From Desulfurococcaceae archaeon MEX13E-LK6-19 (GTDB taxonomy: Archaea > Thermoproteota > Thermoprotei_A > Sulfolobales > Desulfurococcaceae), in the NCBI GenBank assembly GCA_029637525.1, contig CP072660.1, positions 372,001 to 436,000 on the forward strand: DNA of 64,000 nt, given 5' to 3'. The notes beneath the pieces were generated by a model that saw only the letters and a program-made list of their open reading frames with translations, was not told the origin of the DNA and did no database searches. Within the stretch, counting starts at the first letter, position 1. Every line of letters begins with the position of its first letter. Positions 16,267-31,122 of this stretch are shown here, piece after piece. Made by a program: the position numbers and the translations under genes.

Positions 16267-19200
16267 ACCTCTCTTCTCTCAGCATCACTTCTTACGTTGA
16301 TTACTTTATGTATAACCTCATCATATATTTGCCTAAGTACACTCTGATAATCAAGTTTACCTTCTTCAACAAGTTTCATTTTCTCTTCAAGACGCCTAGT
16401 TGTCTCCACGCTAACAACGTCGCCAAAGTACTTATTCAAGAAGTTGTAGACATAGAATGCTCTAGGCGTCGGTATTAGAGCTTTAGCCCTACCAGTTACT
16501 TTTACATATTTCCTGTCGAGCAGTGTTTGGATAATCTTGGCGTAAGTACTAGGTCTTCCTATGCCCTGTTCTTTCATCCACTTTATTACATCATGGAATC
16601 TAGCTAATGGAGGCTTTCTTTCGGTAGCATCTGTTATCTTGTATATACCCGGCTTAATAGGTATAGCCATAGTTATGATCGGGTTTACCTCTAGGAAACC
16701 ACGCTTCAGTATATCTATCACTGTTTCAACTGTTGTTCTATACCCATTGATACTTACCTCAAGGATTTGCTTTTGAACGACTGCCGGGATCATCTGGCTA
16801 GCAATAAACCTCCTAAAGATCATATCGTAAACAGCATAGTGCTGCTTGGTAAGAGGCCTAACAGGTTGGATTATACCTTCTCTAACAAGTTCTCTTAGCC
16901 TGTCAGCATCTATAGGGCGAGTAGGCCTAATTGCCTCGTGAGCTCCTCCTACACCCCATGTTCTGGGCTTAAATACTTCTCTGTATTTGTCTCCATATTT
17001 TTCTTGAAGCCATTGCCTTGCTACTGCAATACCTGCATCGGAAACTCTAGTACTATCTGTTCTATGGTATGTTATGAAACCCATTTCGAATAGTTCTTGT
17101 GCAATTTGCATCGCCCTAGTAGAACTAAGACCTAGTTTCGCTGAGGCATCAGCTAATAATGTATCTGTGGTATAAGGTGGTGGTGGGTTCACTTCTTCTG
17201 TCTTACGTTCGATTTCAGTGACTTTAACTTCCTTACCAATAAGTTCTTTTGGTTTCTTAACACCAATCCTATTGATTGCCTCTTGGTCTAGTTCAACAGT
17301 AATAATACCATTCTCTATAACAACAAGATACTTTAACAAACCATACTTTTCGGGATGAGTAGCCATATCATATCTCTCAATAACATAGCCGAGAACGGGT
17401 GTTTGAACACGTCCTGCACTAAGATTCCTGTTTATTTCACGACAACAATCAATGTTAATACCTTTCCTTTTTACAAGATAGTCCATACAATAGTAAGGCC
17501 ATAAATCGTACCACAGTTTCCTAGATAATGAGAAGCCTAGCCATCTATCTTCTATACGCCTAATAATCTGTGCTTCAACCAGTCTTAAATCGAAGTCACG
17601 TGGATTTCTTATAGCATTCAGTATAGCTTTTCTTGTTACTTCATGAAACTCTATCCTCTTGATTTCACGTGTATAAGGCTCAAGAAGTACCTTGAGATCC
17701 CATCCTATTTTTTCTCCTTCAGTATCAGGGTCTGTTCCTATGAACACAAGATCTACTTCACTAGCTAGTTCCTGCAGCACACGCACAACATCAAGCTTTC
17801 TTGAAACATCTCTTGACCCACATCGAGGACATCTCATGGTTTCCTCGGTAAACTGATGCCCACATTTATTACACTTCTTTATATCAGTGTAAACAGGAAC
17901 GAATCTATTGTCTACAATAACAACACCGTCAATACCCTCATCAACTACAAGATCGTAAACATGACCTACACTAGCTACAATTGTTAAAACGTAGTCACCT
18001 GTTGTCACATCATAAGCTCTGATGTTGTCTCCAATAATTCTAATACTTGGTTTACCAAAGAAGTTTGCTATAGTCCTTGCCTTATTAGGTGATTCAACTA
18101 CAAGCAAGGCTGATTTCGATATCTCTATAGTTTCTTTTACCGCTATTTCTCCACTCAAAATCTTTCTAACACGTTCTCTATCACTATCTATTTCTTTCAA
18201 CAATTCATCTAGATCAAGTTCATTGAAAGGCTTGAACTCTATTTCCTCAAACAACCATCTCATACGTTTCACGAGACCATTCAATAGCCTTATATCATCC
18301 ACAAGTACTACAGAAAGTCCTTTAGTTATACCACCCGGGTATAATCTCGAGGTTCTTCCACTAGCCTGTATATAGGTAGCGACATCAGGTATTAGCAAAT
18401 ATGTTGCTCCATCTTCTTCAATTAATGCTATGTCGCCACTTTTCTTCAGCCGCTCTTGAACATCTTTTCTAGCCAATAGCTCTCTAGCTTTTTGCCATCC
18501 TTCGAGAAGCATTTTCAGTAATGGGTTTTCTTCATGCTCCTCCCCTGCAATAGCCTTGTTTAATTCTTCACCAAGCTTTGCTATGGCTGCTTGCGTTAAT
18601 CTACGAAGTCTACTACTTATCCTCCCTATCATTAATTCTAATTCTCTCTTCTCATCGCCTTCGACAGCATCTCTGAGAATGGTTAATACTCTTAAGATAT
18701 CACCTGGCTTTGGCTTCTCTAACTTGGTACTAAATTTGTGACGTGGAACACCCACGAAGACAGCATACCTTACTCTTTCTGGTAGATCGAGACCTCTAAC
18801 CATTACACCATAGTATGTTGCAACACCAACAAGTATATCGATCTCTCCTTCAATAAAGCGTTCAAGAACTTTTATATTCTTTTTAGAATGGAACGTTTCT
18901 GCATTAACTCCATTCTCTCTAAGTATTTTCGCGATCTCCTCTGCATACTCTATTCCTTTATCAACAGGTACGTAAACGAGACCGCCGCTTCCAAGTTTTC
19001 TTAAAATTTCTACTAGATGCTCCGTAACATCTTTTTCAGGTATTAAATAGGAATCAACTATGTTTCTTATTGCTTCAGCTCGACTACCTGCTTCAAATCC
19101 CAATAATACTCTGAATAACCTTGGATAAATCCCTCGTGGTCTCCCAGTAGCACTCGAGACAACAACAACAGTTTTTACTCTCCTACGTGCTTTTTCTACA

Positions 19201-20060
19201 ATTTTCTCAAGTCTAGCAAGTTCCTTCTCTAGTTTCATTCTCTCTTCTTCATCACGTATTCTAGCCAATTGTGCTCTCAACTTAATAATTTGAAGCCCAG
19301 CATCTATTTCTTCAGGGGTGAAACCTACGATTTCTAGGAGTAATCGTATGCTTTTACCACTGCGCAGTATCGCGTCAACATCGTCAACCATTATAAATGA
19401 GTAATTATGTTTTTTGAGTATCTCATTGTACTTATGTATAAACATTGATGTTGTCATAAGAATGTCGAAGTCTCCTTCTTCAATACGCTTTAGCACTTCT
19501 TCTCTTTCTTTTTTAGAAAGTTTTCCGTGAAAGACAACTATTTTCAGGTCTACGCCTGTTTTTTCTGCATAAGACATGATCTTCTCGTATGCTTGTCTAA
19601 GCAATGGTGTTGTCGGGAAAACAAGATATGATTTACTTTTTTTATTGCTTGTCAGATATAGCGCCGTTATTAGACCAAAGGTCGTTTTCCCCATACCTGT
19701 AGGCGCTATTATGGAGAATGATTTACCTTTGATGACACGACGTGCCCATGTTCTTTGTGCGCTCCAGAATTTAGAGCCCATCGTAGCTTTGCTAAAGAAT
19801 TCCTCCAGTTTCTTCACTCTTTCTTCTACAGCAATAATCTTCTTTAAATTCTTAAGTACAGTAACATTTTCTGCATAAGTTTTTACTAGATTATAATAAT
19901 CTTTTGTATCAATTTTCTTGATTATGTTGAGGAATATATCATCACTTAAGTCTTTTTTACAAGGAGCCTTGAATGATAACCGGACGTCATCATTTACCCC
20001 ATAACAGTTAGGACACGAGTACCGGTAGAATCCATGTATTTCCTTTAGGTCTCCCTTCAT
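16248..20060 (-). CDS. rgy: Reverse gyrase
   Basis: The 1270-residue enzyme introduces positive supercoils and is found in hyperthermophiles. The N-terminal zinc-finger region has only CPNC at 16-19 and a single later Cys (34), so this finger looks incomplete. The helicase half has Walker A APTGMGKT at about 120-127 and DDVDA at about 226-230. The topoisomerase IA half begins at VVESPNKARTIANFFG and contains a second zinc ribbon (CNKC...CPRC) and the catalytic Tyr at about 998 in GFITYHRTDSTR. The stop region overlaps the next gene downstream, giving a likely three-gene operon. Confidence 0.98.
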   Translation of the reverse strand: MKGDLKEIHGFYRYSCPNCYGVNDDVRLSFKAPCKKDLSDDIFLNIIKKIDTKDYYNLVKTYAENVTVLKNLKKIIAVEERVKKLEEFFSKATMGSKFWSAQRTWARRVIKGKSFSIIAPTGMGKTTFGLITALYLTSNKKSKSYLVFPTTPLLRQAYEKIMSYAEKTGVDLKIVVFHGKLSKKEREEVLKRIEEGDFDILMTTSMFIHKYNEILKKHNYSFIMVDDVDAILRSGKSIRLLLEIVGFTPEEIDAGLQIIKLRAQLARIRDEEERMKLEKELARLEKIVEKARRRVKTVVVVSSATGRPRGIYPRLFRVLLGFEAGSRAEAIRNIVDSYLIPEKDVTEHLVEILRKLGSGGLVYVPVDKGIEYAEEIAKILRENGVNAETFHSKKNIKVLERFIEGEIDILVGVATYYGVMVRGLDLPERVRYAVFVGVPRHKFSTKLEKPKPGDILRVLTILRDAVEGDEKRELELMIGRISSRLRRLTQAAIAKLGEELNKAIAGEEHEENPLLKMLLEGWQKARELLARKDVQERLKKSGDIALIEEDGATYLLIPDVATYIQASGRTSRLYPGGITKGLSVVLVDDIRLLNGLVKRMRWLFEEIEFKPFNELDLDELLKEIDSDRERVRKILSGEIAVKETIEISKSALLVVESPNKARTIANFFGKPSIRIIGDNIRAYDVTTGDYVLTIVASVGHVYDLVVDEGIDGVVIVDNRFVPVYTDIKKCNKCGHQFTEETMRCPRCGSRDVSRKLDVVRVLQELASEVDLVFIGTDPDTEGEKIGWDLKVLLEPYTREIKRIEFHEVTRKAILNAIRNPRDFDLRLVEAQIIRRIEDRWLGFSLSRKLWYDLWPYYCMDYLVKRKGINIDCCREINRNLSAGRVQTPVLGYVIERYDMATHPEKYGLLKYLVVIENGIITVELDQEAINRIGVKKPKELIGKEVKVTEIERKTEEVNPPPPYTTDTLLADASAKLGLSSTRAMQIAQELFEMGFITYHRTDSTRVSDAGIAVARQWLQEKYGDKYREVFKPRTWGVGGAHEAIRPTRPIDADRLRELVREGIIQPVRPLTKQHYAVYDMIFRRFIASQMIPAVVQKQILEVSINGYRTTVETVIDILKRGFLEVNPIITMAIPIKPGIYKITDATERKPPLARFHDVIKWMKEQGIGRPSTYAKIIQTLLDRKYVKVTGRAKALIPTPRAFYVYNFLNKYFGDVVSVETTRRLEEKMKLVEEGKLDYQSVLRQIYDEVIHKVINVRSDAERREVCGYLT

Positions 20061-20248
20061 AATAGACCACTACATAAATACACTTGATCCCTAGTTTCTA
20101 GATAAACTATACTAAAGGGTTTAAAAAATCTGTTTTGTCAGATAAGGTAGCTAACAATAATTTATTTCTTTGAAAAATAATTATCTTTATGACAAGTTTG
20201 TTTTTAATATGTTTGCTGACGGAATTATTTAGTCAACATCTGTTTTTC

Positions 20249-21004
20249 TTATAGCTGGGTTATACTTACACCTGCTCCCTTTACCTTTATTACTTTATCA
20301 TGATGTACTATAATACCCTTGTCCGTTATTTCGAAGGGGTGTCTCCTCATGCTGTGTTTTGTTCCTCTCATTTTCCATACAATGAGACTTCTAATAAGTT
20401 CGCCGCCGTACTCATCTAGATCGAGCCTTACAATACCATCAGCTGCATGTTCTACTCCGGGTCCACCGAAACCTCTTTCTGTGACGCTAACCTGTGATAT
20501 AAGAATGCTTGTTGTTCCCATACCACTTAATACTTTCTTAAGCATTAACACTACTGATCTAGCAACACTTGGTTTTGTTAAATAGAGAGTTGAAACCGAG
20601 TCAACAACAACTCTCTGCGCCCCAGTATCGCGTATTGCTTCCCTTAACACATCAATAAGTAGACCTACATCAGTAGGGTCTCTAACCACATACCTTTCTC
20701 TTTTAGCTGCTTCACCAATACCAGCCGTAAACGCGTCGACGATAGCAAATGTTCCTTCTTGCTCATACTTTCTAACATCCCAACCAAACTGTCTCATGTT
20801 AATTCTTACTTGAACAGGGTGTTCCTCTAAAGCAACATATACACCAGGTTCACCCATTTGAAGACCGTTCCAAAGGTATTGCTGGCCAAATATAGATTTC
20901 CCGGTACCAGGACCGCCAGATAATAACACTACATTCCTCTTAGGTATTCCTCCATAGAGTATCTCGTCGAATCCAGGTATCCCTGTTTTTACTCTTTCAA
21001 CCAC
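20249..21004 (-). CDS. KaiC-like RecA-fold ATPase
   Basis: The 251-residue protein is a single KaiC/RadA-type domain. Walker A is GGPGTGKS at about 30-37, the catalytic Glu pair lies in YVALEEHP, and Walker B is [11 protein letters not shown]. The [11 protein letters not shown] and [16 protein letters not shown] segments are family hallmarks. Archaeal single-domain KaiC homologues often act as regulatory ATPases in motility or signalling and can multimerise. It is divergent from CDC48, with 220 bases between. A second copy of the family lies at 25861-26694 on the other side of the CDC48-TmcA pair. Partner unknown. Confidence 0.88.
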   Translation of the reverse strand: MVERVKTGIPGFDEILYGGIPKRNVVLLSGGPGTGKSIFGQQYLWNGLQMGEPGVYVALEEHPVQVRINMRQFGWDVRKYEQEGTFAIVDAFTAGIGEAAKRERYVVRDPTDVGLLIDVLREAIRDTGAQRVVVDSVSTLYLTKPSVARSVVLMLKKVLSGMGTTSILISQVSVTERGFGGPGVEHAADGIVRLDLDEYGGELIRSLIVWKMRGTKHSMRRHPFEITDKGIIVHHDKVIKVKGAGVSITQL

Positions 21005-21095
21005 TGCTAGACACCTCTTTACATAAAATATCTTCTATATTCTATTCTACAGATACTATAATAATGGTTGCGCATTTTATGTATTCCCGAAATAA

Positions 21096-25860
<4,765 letters not shown>

Positions 25861-25875
<15 letters not shown>

Positions 25876-26694
25876 TTCAGAAAAATCAGATCCGAGAAGC
25901 TCCATACTCTTTTTTGCTTCAGCCTCAATTATCTTCTTAATTACACTAGAAGGCATAGATATTTCTTCACGCGTTGTCTTATAGGGTCCCTTGATAACCA
26001 TTCCCTTTCCATCAATTATATCGAGTTCATGTACACGTGTATCATGTGGCGTTTGCCTCATTTTCTCAATTATAATGAATCTTCTCAGTTTACCCATGAT
26101 TATTCTTTTTCTAAACCGTATGATACCATCAGCCACATGTTCTATACCAAAACCGAAACCAAGACTAGTAGTTACAGCATACTGACTTACAAGAAGTACT
26201 GTCATATCCCACTTAGTCAAGACTCTCTTAACATAATAACTATATTTTCTCGCCATAGCAGGTTTATCGAGCCAAAATGCACTCATAGAATCAACAACAA
26301 CTCTTGTATGACCATACCCCAGATATTTTTTGGCTTCAATAATTTTAGATACAAGCTCTTCTACATCAAGTTTGTAAAGACTCCAAGGATCGGTTCTATC
26401 CCCGGTCAATGCATCTATAATTACAAGTCTGCCTTCATCAATATGCTGTTTAAAATCAAATCCAAACATTAATGCCTGTCTAATAACGCTTTCACGTGAT
26501 TCCTCGGTGGTGACATATATACCTGGTTCACCGAGCTCCAGTCCTTTGGCTATGAAGTGTATACAGAATACTGTCTTACCTGCACCAGGTTCTCCAACAA
26601 CAGCTACTACAAAATTTTTAGGGATGCCTCCACTAATCAGTTCATCAAATCCTTCTACTCCAGTGGTAACCCTTTCTACTTTTATCTTACTCAT
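25861..26694 (-). CDS. KaiC-like RecA-fold ATPase, second copy
   Basis: This 277-residue single-domain protein has Walker A GEPGAGKT at about 33-40, YVTTEESRE for the catalytic acidic pair, and Walker B VVVDSMSAFWL. It also has IEHVADGIIRFRK and KMRQTPHDTRVHELDI, close to the 20249 copy in order but only moderately similar in residues. A C-terminal extension of about 40 residues, rich in Glu and Lys, is present only here. It converges on tmcA. Family context suggests a regulatory ATPase; no partner is apparent. Confidence 0.88.
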
Positions 26695-26787
26695 AAAGCA
26701 GGCCCCATTATAAGAAACAGATTCTACCCCTTATTAAGTAACAGCAAGGGAGATAACAACATATTAGAGTACCAAAACCAAATCTAT

Positions 26788-26865
26788 CAGTGAATGCTGA
26801 GGCTCGAAAGGGCTGAACAACCACAGGATAGAAAAGATGATGAGCCCGCGCAGGACTGAGTATTG
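26788..26865 (+). ncRNA. C/D box sRNA candidate with two 12-nt guides
   Basis: The order is C-like ATGCTGA (26794-26800), 12-nt guide GGCTCGAAAGGG, D' CTGA (26813-26816), a 20-nt spacer, C' ATGATGA (26837-26843), 12-nt guide GCCCGCGCAGGA, D CTGA (26856-26859). The second half is a textbook match, and both guides have the usual length. The spacer is longer than typical. Such RNAs guide 2'-O-methylation with L7Ae, Nop5 and fibrillarin. The region between the divergent genes at 26694 and 26919 holds nothing else. Targets were not identified. Confidence 0.55.
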
Positions 26866-26918
26866 TTTCTCTACAAAGTATTTAATTAATATCATAAAAA
26901 TTATGAAGGGTTCAGAAA

Positions 26919-27515
26919 ATGCCTAGGAAGATAGTAGTAGGAATAACCGGTGCTAGTGGAATAGGCTACGGTATTAGAATGATATCAAGATTATGCGAAT
27001 TAAAAGATGATGCAAAGATTGATGAAGTATTTGTTATATACACCGAAAACGCTGCCAAAACAGCATATACTGAACTAGGATTAAATTTAGAGAATTATTT
27101 AAAGACTAACTATGGGGATTGTATAACTATTTATAAAAATAATGAATGGTCTTCTCCTCTTGCAAGCTCGAGCAGAATGCTACATACAGATGTAGTGGTT
27201 ATTCCATGCACGCTTAACACATTAGCAAAAATATCTTCAGGCATACAAGATAGTTTACTCACAAGAGTAGCTCTCAATGCCCTCAGATTAAGAAACCGTC
27301 TTGTACTAGTTGTTAGGGAAACCCCTTTATCATTAATAGATCTATTCAACATGCTCAAAGTAACATTAGCCGGGGCAATAGTCCTACCTGCATCCCCTGG
27401 ATTCTATAACAAACCAGAAAATCTAAAAGATCTAGAAGACTTTATTGTAGGTAAAGTTCTCGATGTCCTAGGTATAGAAAACAAATTGTATAAACGTTGG
27501 CTTAGCGAAAGTTAA
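26919..27515 (+). CDS. ubiX: UbiX-like flavin prenyltransferase
   Basis: The 198-residue protein is a UbiX/Pad1-type flavoprotein. It has the FMN loop GITGASGIGYGIRM at about 8-21, a SSPLASSSRMLHTDVVVIPC stretch at about 78-97, and the RETPLSLIDLFNM block at about 136-148. Family enzymes prenylate FMN with dimethylallyl phosphate (DMAP) to make the cofactor of UbiD decarboxylases. No ubiD gene is seen in this window, so its client enzyme lies elsewhere. The ATG start follows a TTTAATTAATA promoter-like element by about 30 bases. It converges on the Cys-rich gene, with 3 bases between. Confidence 0.9.
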   Translation: MPRKIVVGITGASGIGYGIRMISRLCELKDDAKIDEVFVIYTENAAKTAYTELGLNLENYLKTNYGDCITIYKNNEWSSPLASSSRMLHTDVVVIPCTLNTLAKISSGIQDSLLTRVALNALRLRNRLVLVVRETPLSLIDLFNMLKVTLAGAIVLPASPGFYNKPENLKDLEDFIVGKVLDVLGIENKLYKRWLSES

Positions 27516-27518
27516 TGG

Positions 27519-27965
27519 CTACCCTTTAATAAATTCATCAACTTCATAATCTTCGATAGACTCCATTTCCTTAAATAGTTCTTCGTCAGTTGCTGGTCTT
27601 CGTTTAGTTTCTATAGCCTTAGCACATCTACCATCTGGTAACAACGAGTTTATACGACAAGCTGCGTACTGGCATTCAGCGCCAATACATTCGGATCCTG
27701 TTAGTCTGCAGAAGGCAACTTTCTGTACATGTCCTCTCACCTGCTTGTTCATTACAACAAGTGCTCTTTGTGTACAATAGAATAATGGACACAATGGACT
27801 GCATTTGCCCGCGATAGGCATAGGTTTTTCTTCACGGCGATGCTCTAGCCTTGCCCTGGGATGTTTATGTCTTCTAAAATCTCTGCCACCCTTATGTCTT
27901 CTATTAAATCCCTTGCCAGGTCTTTCCTTGTTTGGGCCACTATAGTCGTGTTTATCGTTGACCAA
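27519..27965 (-). CDS. Basic protein with a cysteine-rich C-terminal domain
   Basis: The 148-residue protein has a very basic, His/Arg/Lys-rich N-terminal half (about 1-50) that looks disordered and RNA- or DNA-binding. The second half has nine Cys: CSPLCPLFYC, then CRLTGSECIGAECQYAAC, then a late Cys. Four or more could hold zinc or an iron-sulfur cluster, but I cannot tell which. The final part is acidic. The family is not recognised, although the pattern looks conserved rather than random. It is the only gene between ubiX and endA. Confidence 0.7.
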   Translation of the reverse strand: MVNDKHDYSGPNKERPGKGFNRRHKGGRDFRRHKHPRARLEHRREEKPMPIAGKCSPLCPLFYCTQRALVVMNKQVRGHVQKVAFCRLTGSECIGAECQYAACRINSLLPDGRCAKAIETKRRPATDEELFKEMESIEDYEVDEFIKG

Positions 27966-28102
27966 GAGTATTCACCTCAGAATTGCAGGATAAGAATGGT
28001 ATGTTTCTCATCAATAGGTTCTACCACTACCAGCTCTATTTGTTCAAGCACATTATTTTCTGGTTAAATTAAGGGATTAATATTTCTTGTTGCTTTGGTG
28101 TC

Positions 28103-28645
28103 TTATGGTCTCCACCACTCAAGAAGGAGATACTTTATTTTACCATCATTTAAAACTATTGCCAGAATTAGTTTCTTTCTTACAGAATGAAGTAATCTAC
28201 CCATTCTAACAAGCTCTATAGGGTCAAAGGTTTCTCCGTACCTGAAAACCTGAACGCCATAAGGTGCATGATCAATTCCTGGACCGTATTTATAGACTAG
28301 ATAATCACATCCAAATTTTAACCCTCTACGGACAACAAATCCTTTTTTCCTAAGATCTTCATACACAAGGTATAATTCTTTGAATCTCTGTATCCTTTCT
28401 ACCCCATAACTGTATAATTCATCTTCATTAATTACACGTATTCCTTGAAGTACTTGTAGTTTCTTATTCTTTAGAAGGTAAAGAGCTTCGATAATAGACA
28501 GTTCTAGTGGAGACTGTATGCCTTTCTTTCGGGGTTTTGCAACACCAAGAAAAGTTCCATAGAACCCGTTCCAATAAATTTCATTGGCACAGCCTACATC
28601 AGGAATTATTACTCTGTTGTATAGTAAGTAGCCTCGGCATTGCAT
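28103..28645 (-). CDS. endA: tRNA-splicing endonuclease, catalytic subunit EndA
   Basis: The 180-residue protein has the N-terminal PELOTA-like fold (EIYWNGFYGTFLG, SPLELSIIEALYLL) and the catalytic C-terminal domain. Candidate catalytic residues are Tyr118 or Tyr120 in DYLVYKYGPG, His126 in DHAPYGV, and Lys157 or Lys158 in SVRKKLILA. The enzyme cuts bulge-helix-bulge sites at intron ends, of which this window has six or more. A second, probably structural subunit starts at 63863, which fits the crenarchaeal two-subunit form. Confidence 0.92.
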   Translation of the reverse strand: MQCRGYLLYNRVIIPDVGCANEIYWNGFYGTFLGVAKPRKKGIQSPLELSIIEALYLLKNKKLQVLQGIRVINEDELYSYGVERIQRFKELYLVYEDLRKKGFVVRRGLKFGCDYLVYKYGPGIDHAPYGVQVFRYGETFDPIELVRMGRLLHSVRKKLILAIVLNDGKIKYLLLEWWRP

Positions 28646-28678
28646 AGCTTTTCCATCCAGAACATATTTGGTTTTATT

Positions 28679-29356
28679 TTAGGTGATTACTGTTCTATGT
28701 AGTGCTATATATCTGACTGCCTCACCAGCTTCTTTTACTACATCTGAGATATCTTCAATGAAGTCTATTGCTTCTTTAAGAAGCATTAGAGCCGCTATAT
28801 TGTTTGACAGTTTCTTGAATAGCTTTAGTTCTATTTCTCTATACATACCATCAAGTTCATCCTCGATTTTTATGATTTTTTCCATGATTTTCAAACTTTG
28901 TTTAGGATCAACACGTAATTTCATTATACCGTCATATAATAGCCGATATTCCTCTACAAGTTTCTCAACAAACGCCTTTATATCATTATGTATATCGACA
29001 TCGGTGTTGAAACCATTCTCTACAAACATGTAAAGTCTATAAGCTGCTCCATCAGCAAGCTGTATTGAACGATCAAGAGATAAAGCTACATCAGCATAGA
29101 CATCCCTATTGTTTATTGCAGCACCAAGCCTCACAAGATACTCCATTACTAGAACTTTGGTGTCCTCCACACGCTGCTTCTTTCCTCTTAATTGCTGATA
29201 TAGACTACCTAACCTAGCCACATCAATATTTATATTCGATACAAATTTTTTAAATTCAATAATGGTGTCAAGCCCCATTCTCGCCAGATTACCTAACGCT
29301 TCATGTAAATGCATCTCCGCTATTGACTCTCTACTTTCTTGCCAATACTCACCCAT
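28679..29356 (-). CDS. PhoU-like / DUF47-type helical protein
   Basis: The 225-residue protein is almost entirely helical with heptad-like spacing, without hydrophobic membrane segments. The C-terminal DFIEDISDVVKEAGEAVRYIALHR block and the earlier IEDELDGMYREIELKL are typical of PhoU/DUF47 family proteins, which often pair with phosphate transporters. No PitA gene is nearby. The gene is divergent from the radical SAM gene at 29457, whose longer in-frame reading would overlap it. Role unclear. Confidence 0.75.
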   Translation of the reverse strand: MGEYWQESRESIAEMHLHEALGNLARMGLDTIIEFKKFVSNINIDVARLGSLYQQLRGKKQRVEDTKVLVMEYLVRLGAAINNRDVYADVALSLDRSIQLADGAAYRLYMFVENGFNTDVDIHNDIKAFVEKLVEEYRLLYDGIMKLRVDPKQSLKIMEKIIKIEDELDGMYREIELKLFKKLSNNIAALMLLKEAIDFIEDISDVVKEAGEAVRYIALHRTVIT

Positions 29357-29456
29357 TTCCCTTCCACCAACTAAGAAGTCAATTAGGGTAGGAGGTTATA
29401 AGGATTTTAGTCGAATATTTAAACGGAAAACTCGATGGACAAAAGGTTGTACAATA

Positions 29457-31088
29457 ATGAGAGTTCTAGTAATTGATGCACTAGCAAGAGCATCAGGAGA
29501 AAAGTATACTACATTTGATGTCGTAGGTGCCGGCCCAAGACTTGTAACAGGATATCTAAATCAACTTGGCGTACAAACAGATCTCAAAACATATGAGTTC
29601 GTTATGAATAATCCACGGATAATCGATAACTATGACATAGTCTTAATATCGGCTATGATAACTGACAATGTTGCTGTAAACAAACTTTTACCACTACTAA
29701 AAGATCATATAACCATAATAGGTGGACCTATAAGTTTGGATTTCTATCATATCCTATCACAAAAAACGATCCCGGACTTAGTTATTGTTGGTGAAGGAGA
29801 ATATCAACTTAATGCACTCTTTACAAAATATCTAAAAAATCTGCTTGAAAGAAATTTTGATGAACTCTGCCTAGTCAAGGGCTTAGCTTTTAGGGTTAAT
29901 AACAAAATAGTTTTTACAGGATTTCCGGACTATACCCCAAAGCATATCCTGAACAGCATAAAACCATATACTCATGTAGATAAAAGCTATGAAAATCCAT
30001 GGTATAGAAGATTTTATGTAGAAGTACTTCGTGGATGTAGTAATTTCTGTAGACCATTAATTAAAGTTGATAAATCAAGAACTTGCATCAAATGCATGCA
30101 ATGTCGTTCCCCTTCTCTTGTAGAAAGACTTGCTTGTCCTAGAGGAATTTATCCTGGCTGTGGTTTTTGTTCTGTACCATTTCTTTTTGGACCTCCCCGT
30201 AGCAGATCTGTTGAACAAATAGTTACCGAAATAAAAGAGCTAATAAATCATGGAGCAAGAAGAATAGTATTAAGTGCACCTGATTTCCTTGATTATGGTA
30301 GAGAGTATCTAGTGGAAAACGAGATACTCACCGATCCATGCAACCCTCCCCCAAACATCAATGCCATAAAGTATTTACTGGAAAAACTAAATGAAATACC
30401 CGAGATAGAATCAAGAGAAGTAATAGTCTTTATAGAGAATGTGAAAGCTTGTCTCGTAAATAGTAATGTAGCAAAAATTCTTGGCCAATATCTTAAAGGA
30501 ACAACAATACACATAGGACTTGAAACATGTTCAGACGAATACAATAACTACATAATAGGTAAACCTATAACTAAGAAGCATGTATTCAACGCAATAAGAT
30601 TGCTTAAAGAAGCAGGGCTAAGACCCTATGTCTACATTATATACGGACTTCCATACATGGATGACAAAGTATACTATGAAACAATAGAATGTATACCAAA
30701 ACTTTATAGCGAAGGCGTTGAAAAAATAACTCTATATAAATTTATACCATTACCTTTTACATCATTTGAAAACTATAAACCAGTCATAAGTAAGTATAGC
30801 AATTTAATAAACGAACTGAAACACCTCATAGCCAAGCATAATAGCAAGCGAAAAAGAGAATTAATAGGATCAACTATAAAAGCCTACATTATAAAGACCA
30901 ATACCGGGATATACGGTTACCCGGTACTACATGGACCTGTTATAGTAGTGAACAAGAGATCGTACAATAAGGTATTAAGTAGATTAACCGAAGAAACAAC
31001 TTGTCTGGCAAATATAAGAATAACAGGCATAGGCAATAGAGTAGTTTATGGTGATGTTGTATCGATCGAGAAATGTTTTGGTCATTAA
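29457..31088 (+). CDS. B12-binding/radical SAM protein
   Basis: From ATG 29457 the protein has 543 residues. The first 150 form a cobalamin-binding-type Rossmann region (MRVLVIDALARASGEKY, DIVLISAM, ITIIGGPISLDF, DLVIVGEGEYQ). A Cys-rich stretch follows: RGCSNFC, CIKCMQC and then CPRGIYPGCGFCS. The last could be the radical SAM site but has Cx7CxxC spacing rather than Cx3CxxC. GPPRSRSVEQIVTEI and later IHIGLETCSDEYN are family features. It resembles archaeal proteins of the MJ_0865 type, of unknown reaction. A longer frame from 29262 is not needed. Confidence 0.85.
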   Translation: MRVLVIDALARASGEKYTTFDVVGAGPRLVTGYLNQLGVQTDLKTYEFVMNNPRIIDNYDIVLISAMITDNVAVNKLLPLLKDHITIIGGPISLDFYHILSQKTIPDLVIVGEGEYQLNALFTKYLKNLLERNFDELCLVKGLAFRVNNKIVFTGFPDYTPKHILNSIKPYTHVDKSYENPWYRRFYVEVLRGCSNFCRPLIKVDKSRTCIKCMQCRSPSLVERLACPRGIYPGCGFCSVPFLFGPPRSRSVEQIVTEIKELINHGARRIVLSAPDFLDYGREYLVENEILTDPCNPPPNINAIKYLLEKLNEIPEIESREVIVFIENVKACLVNSNVAKILGQYLKGTTIHIGLETCSDEYNNYIIGKPITKKHVFNAIRLLKEAGLRPYVYIIYGLPYMDDKVYYETIECIPKLYSEGVEKITLYKFIPLPFTSFENYKPVISKYSNLINELKHLIAKHNSKRKRELIGSTIKAYIIKTNTGIYGYPVLHGPVIVVNKRSYNKVLSRLTEETTCLANIRITGIGNRVVYGDVVSIEKCFGH

Positions 31089-31122
31089 TTATAAACAAAT
31101 AATCACTGAACTGACAACAGAT

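Noticed and set aside
29262-29456. Longer N-terminus for the radical SAM protein
   Set aside because: It would overlap the divergent PhoU-like gene, and the B12-domain-like start MRVLVIDA fits ATG 29457.
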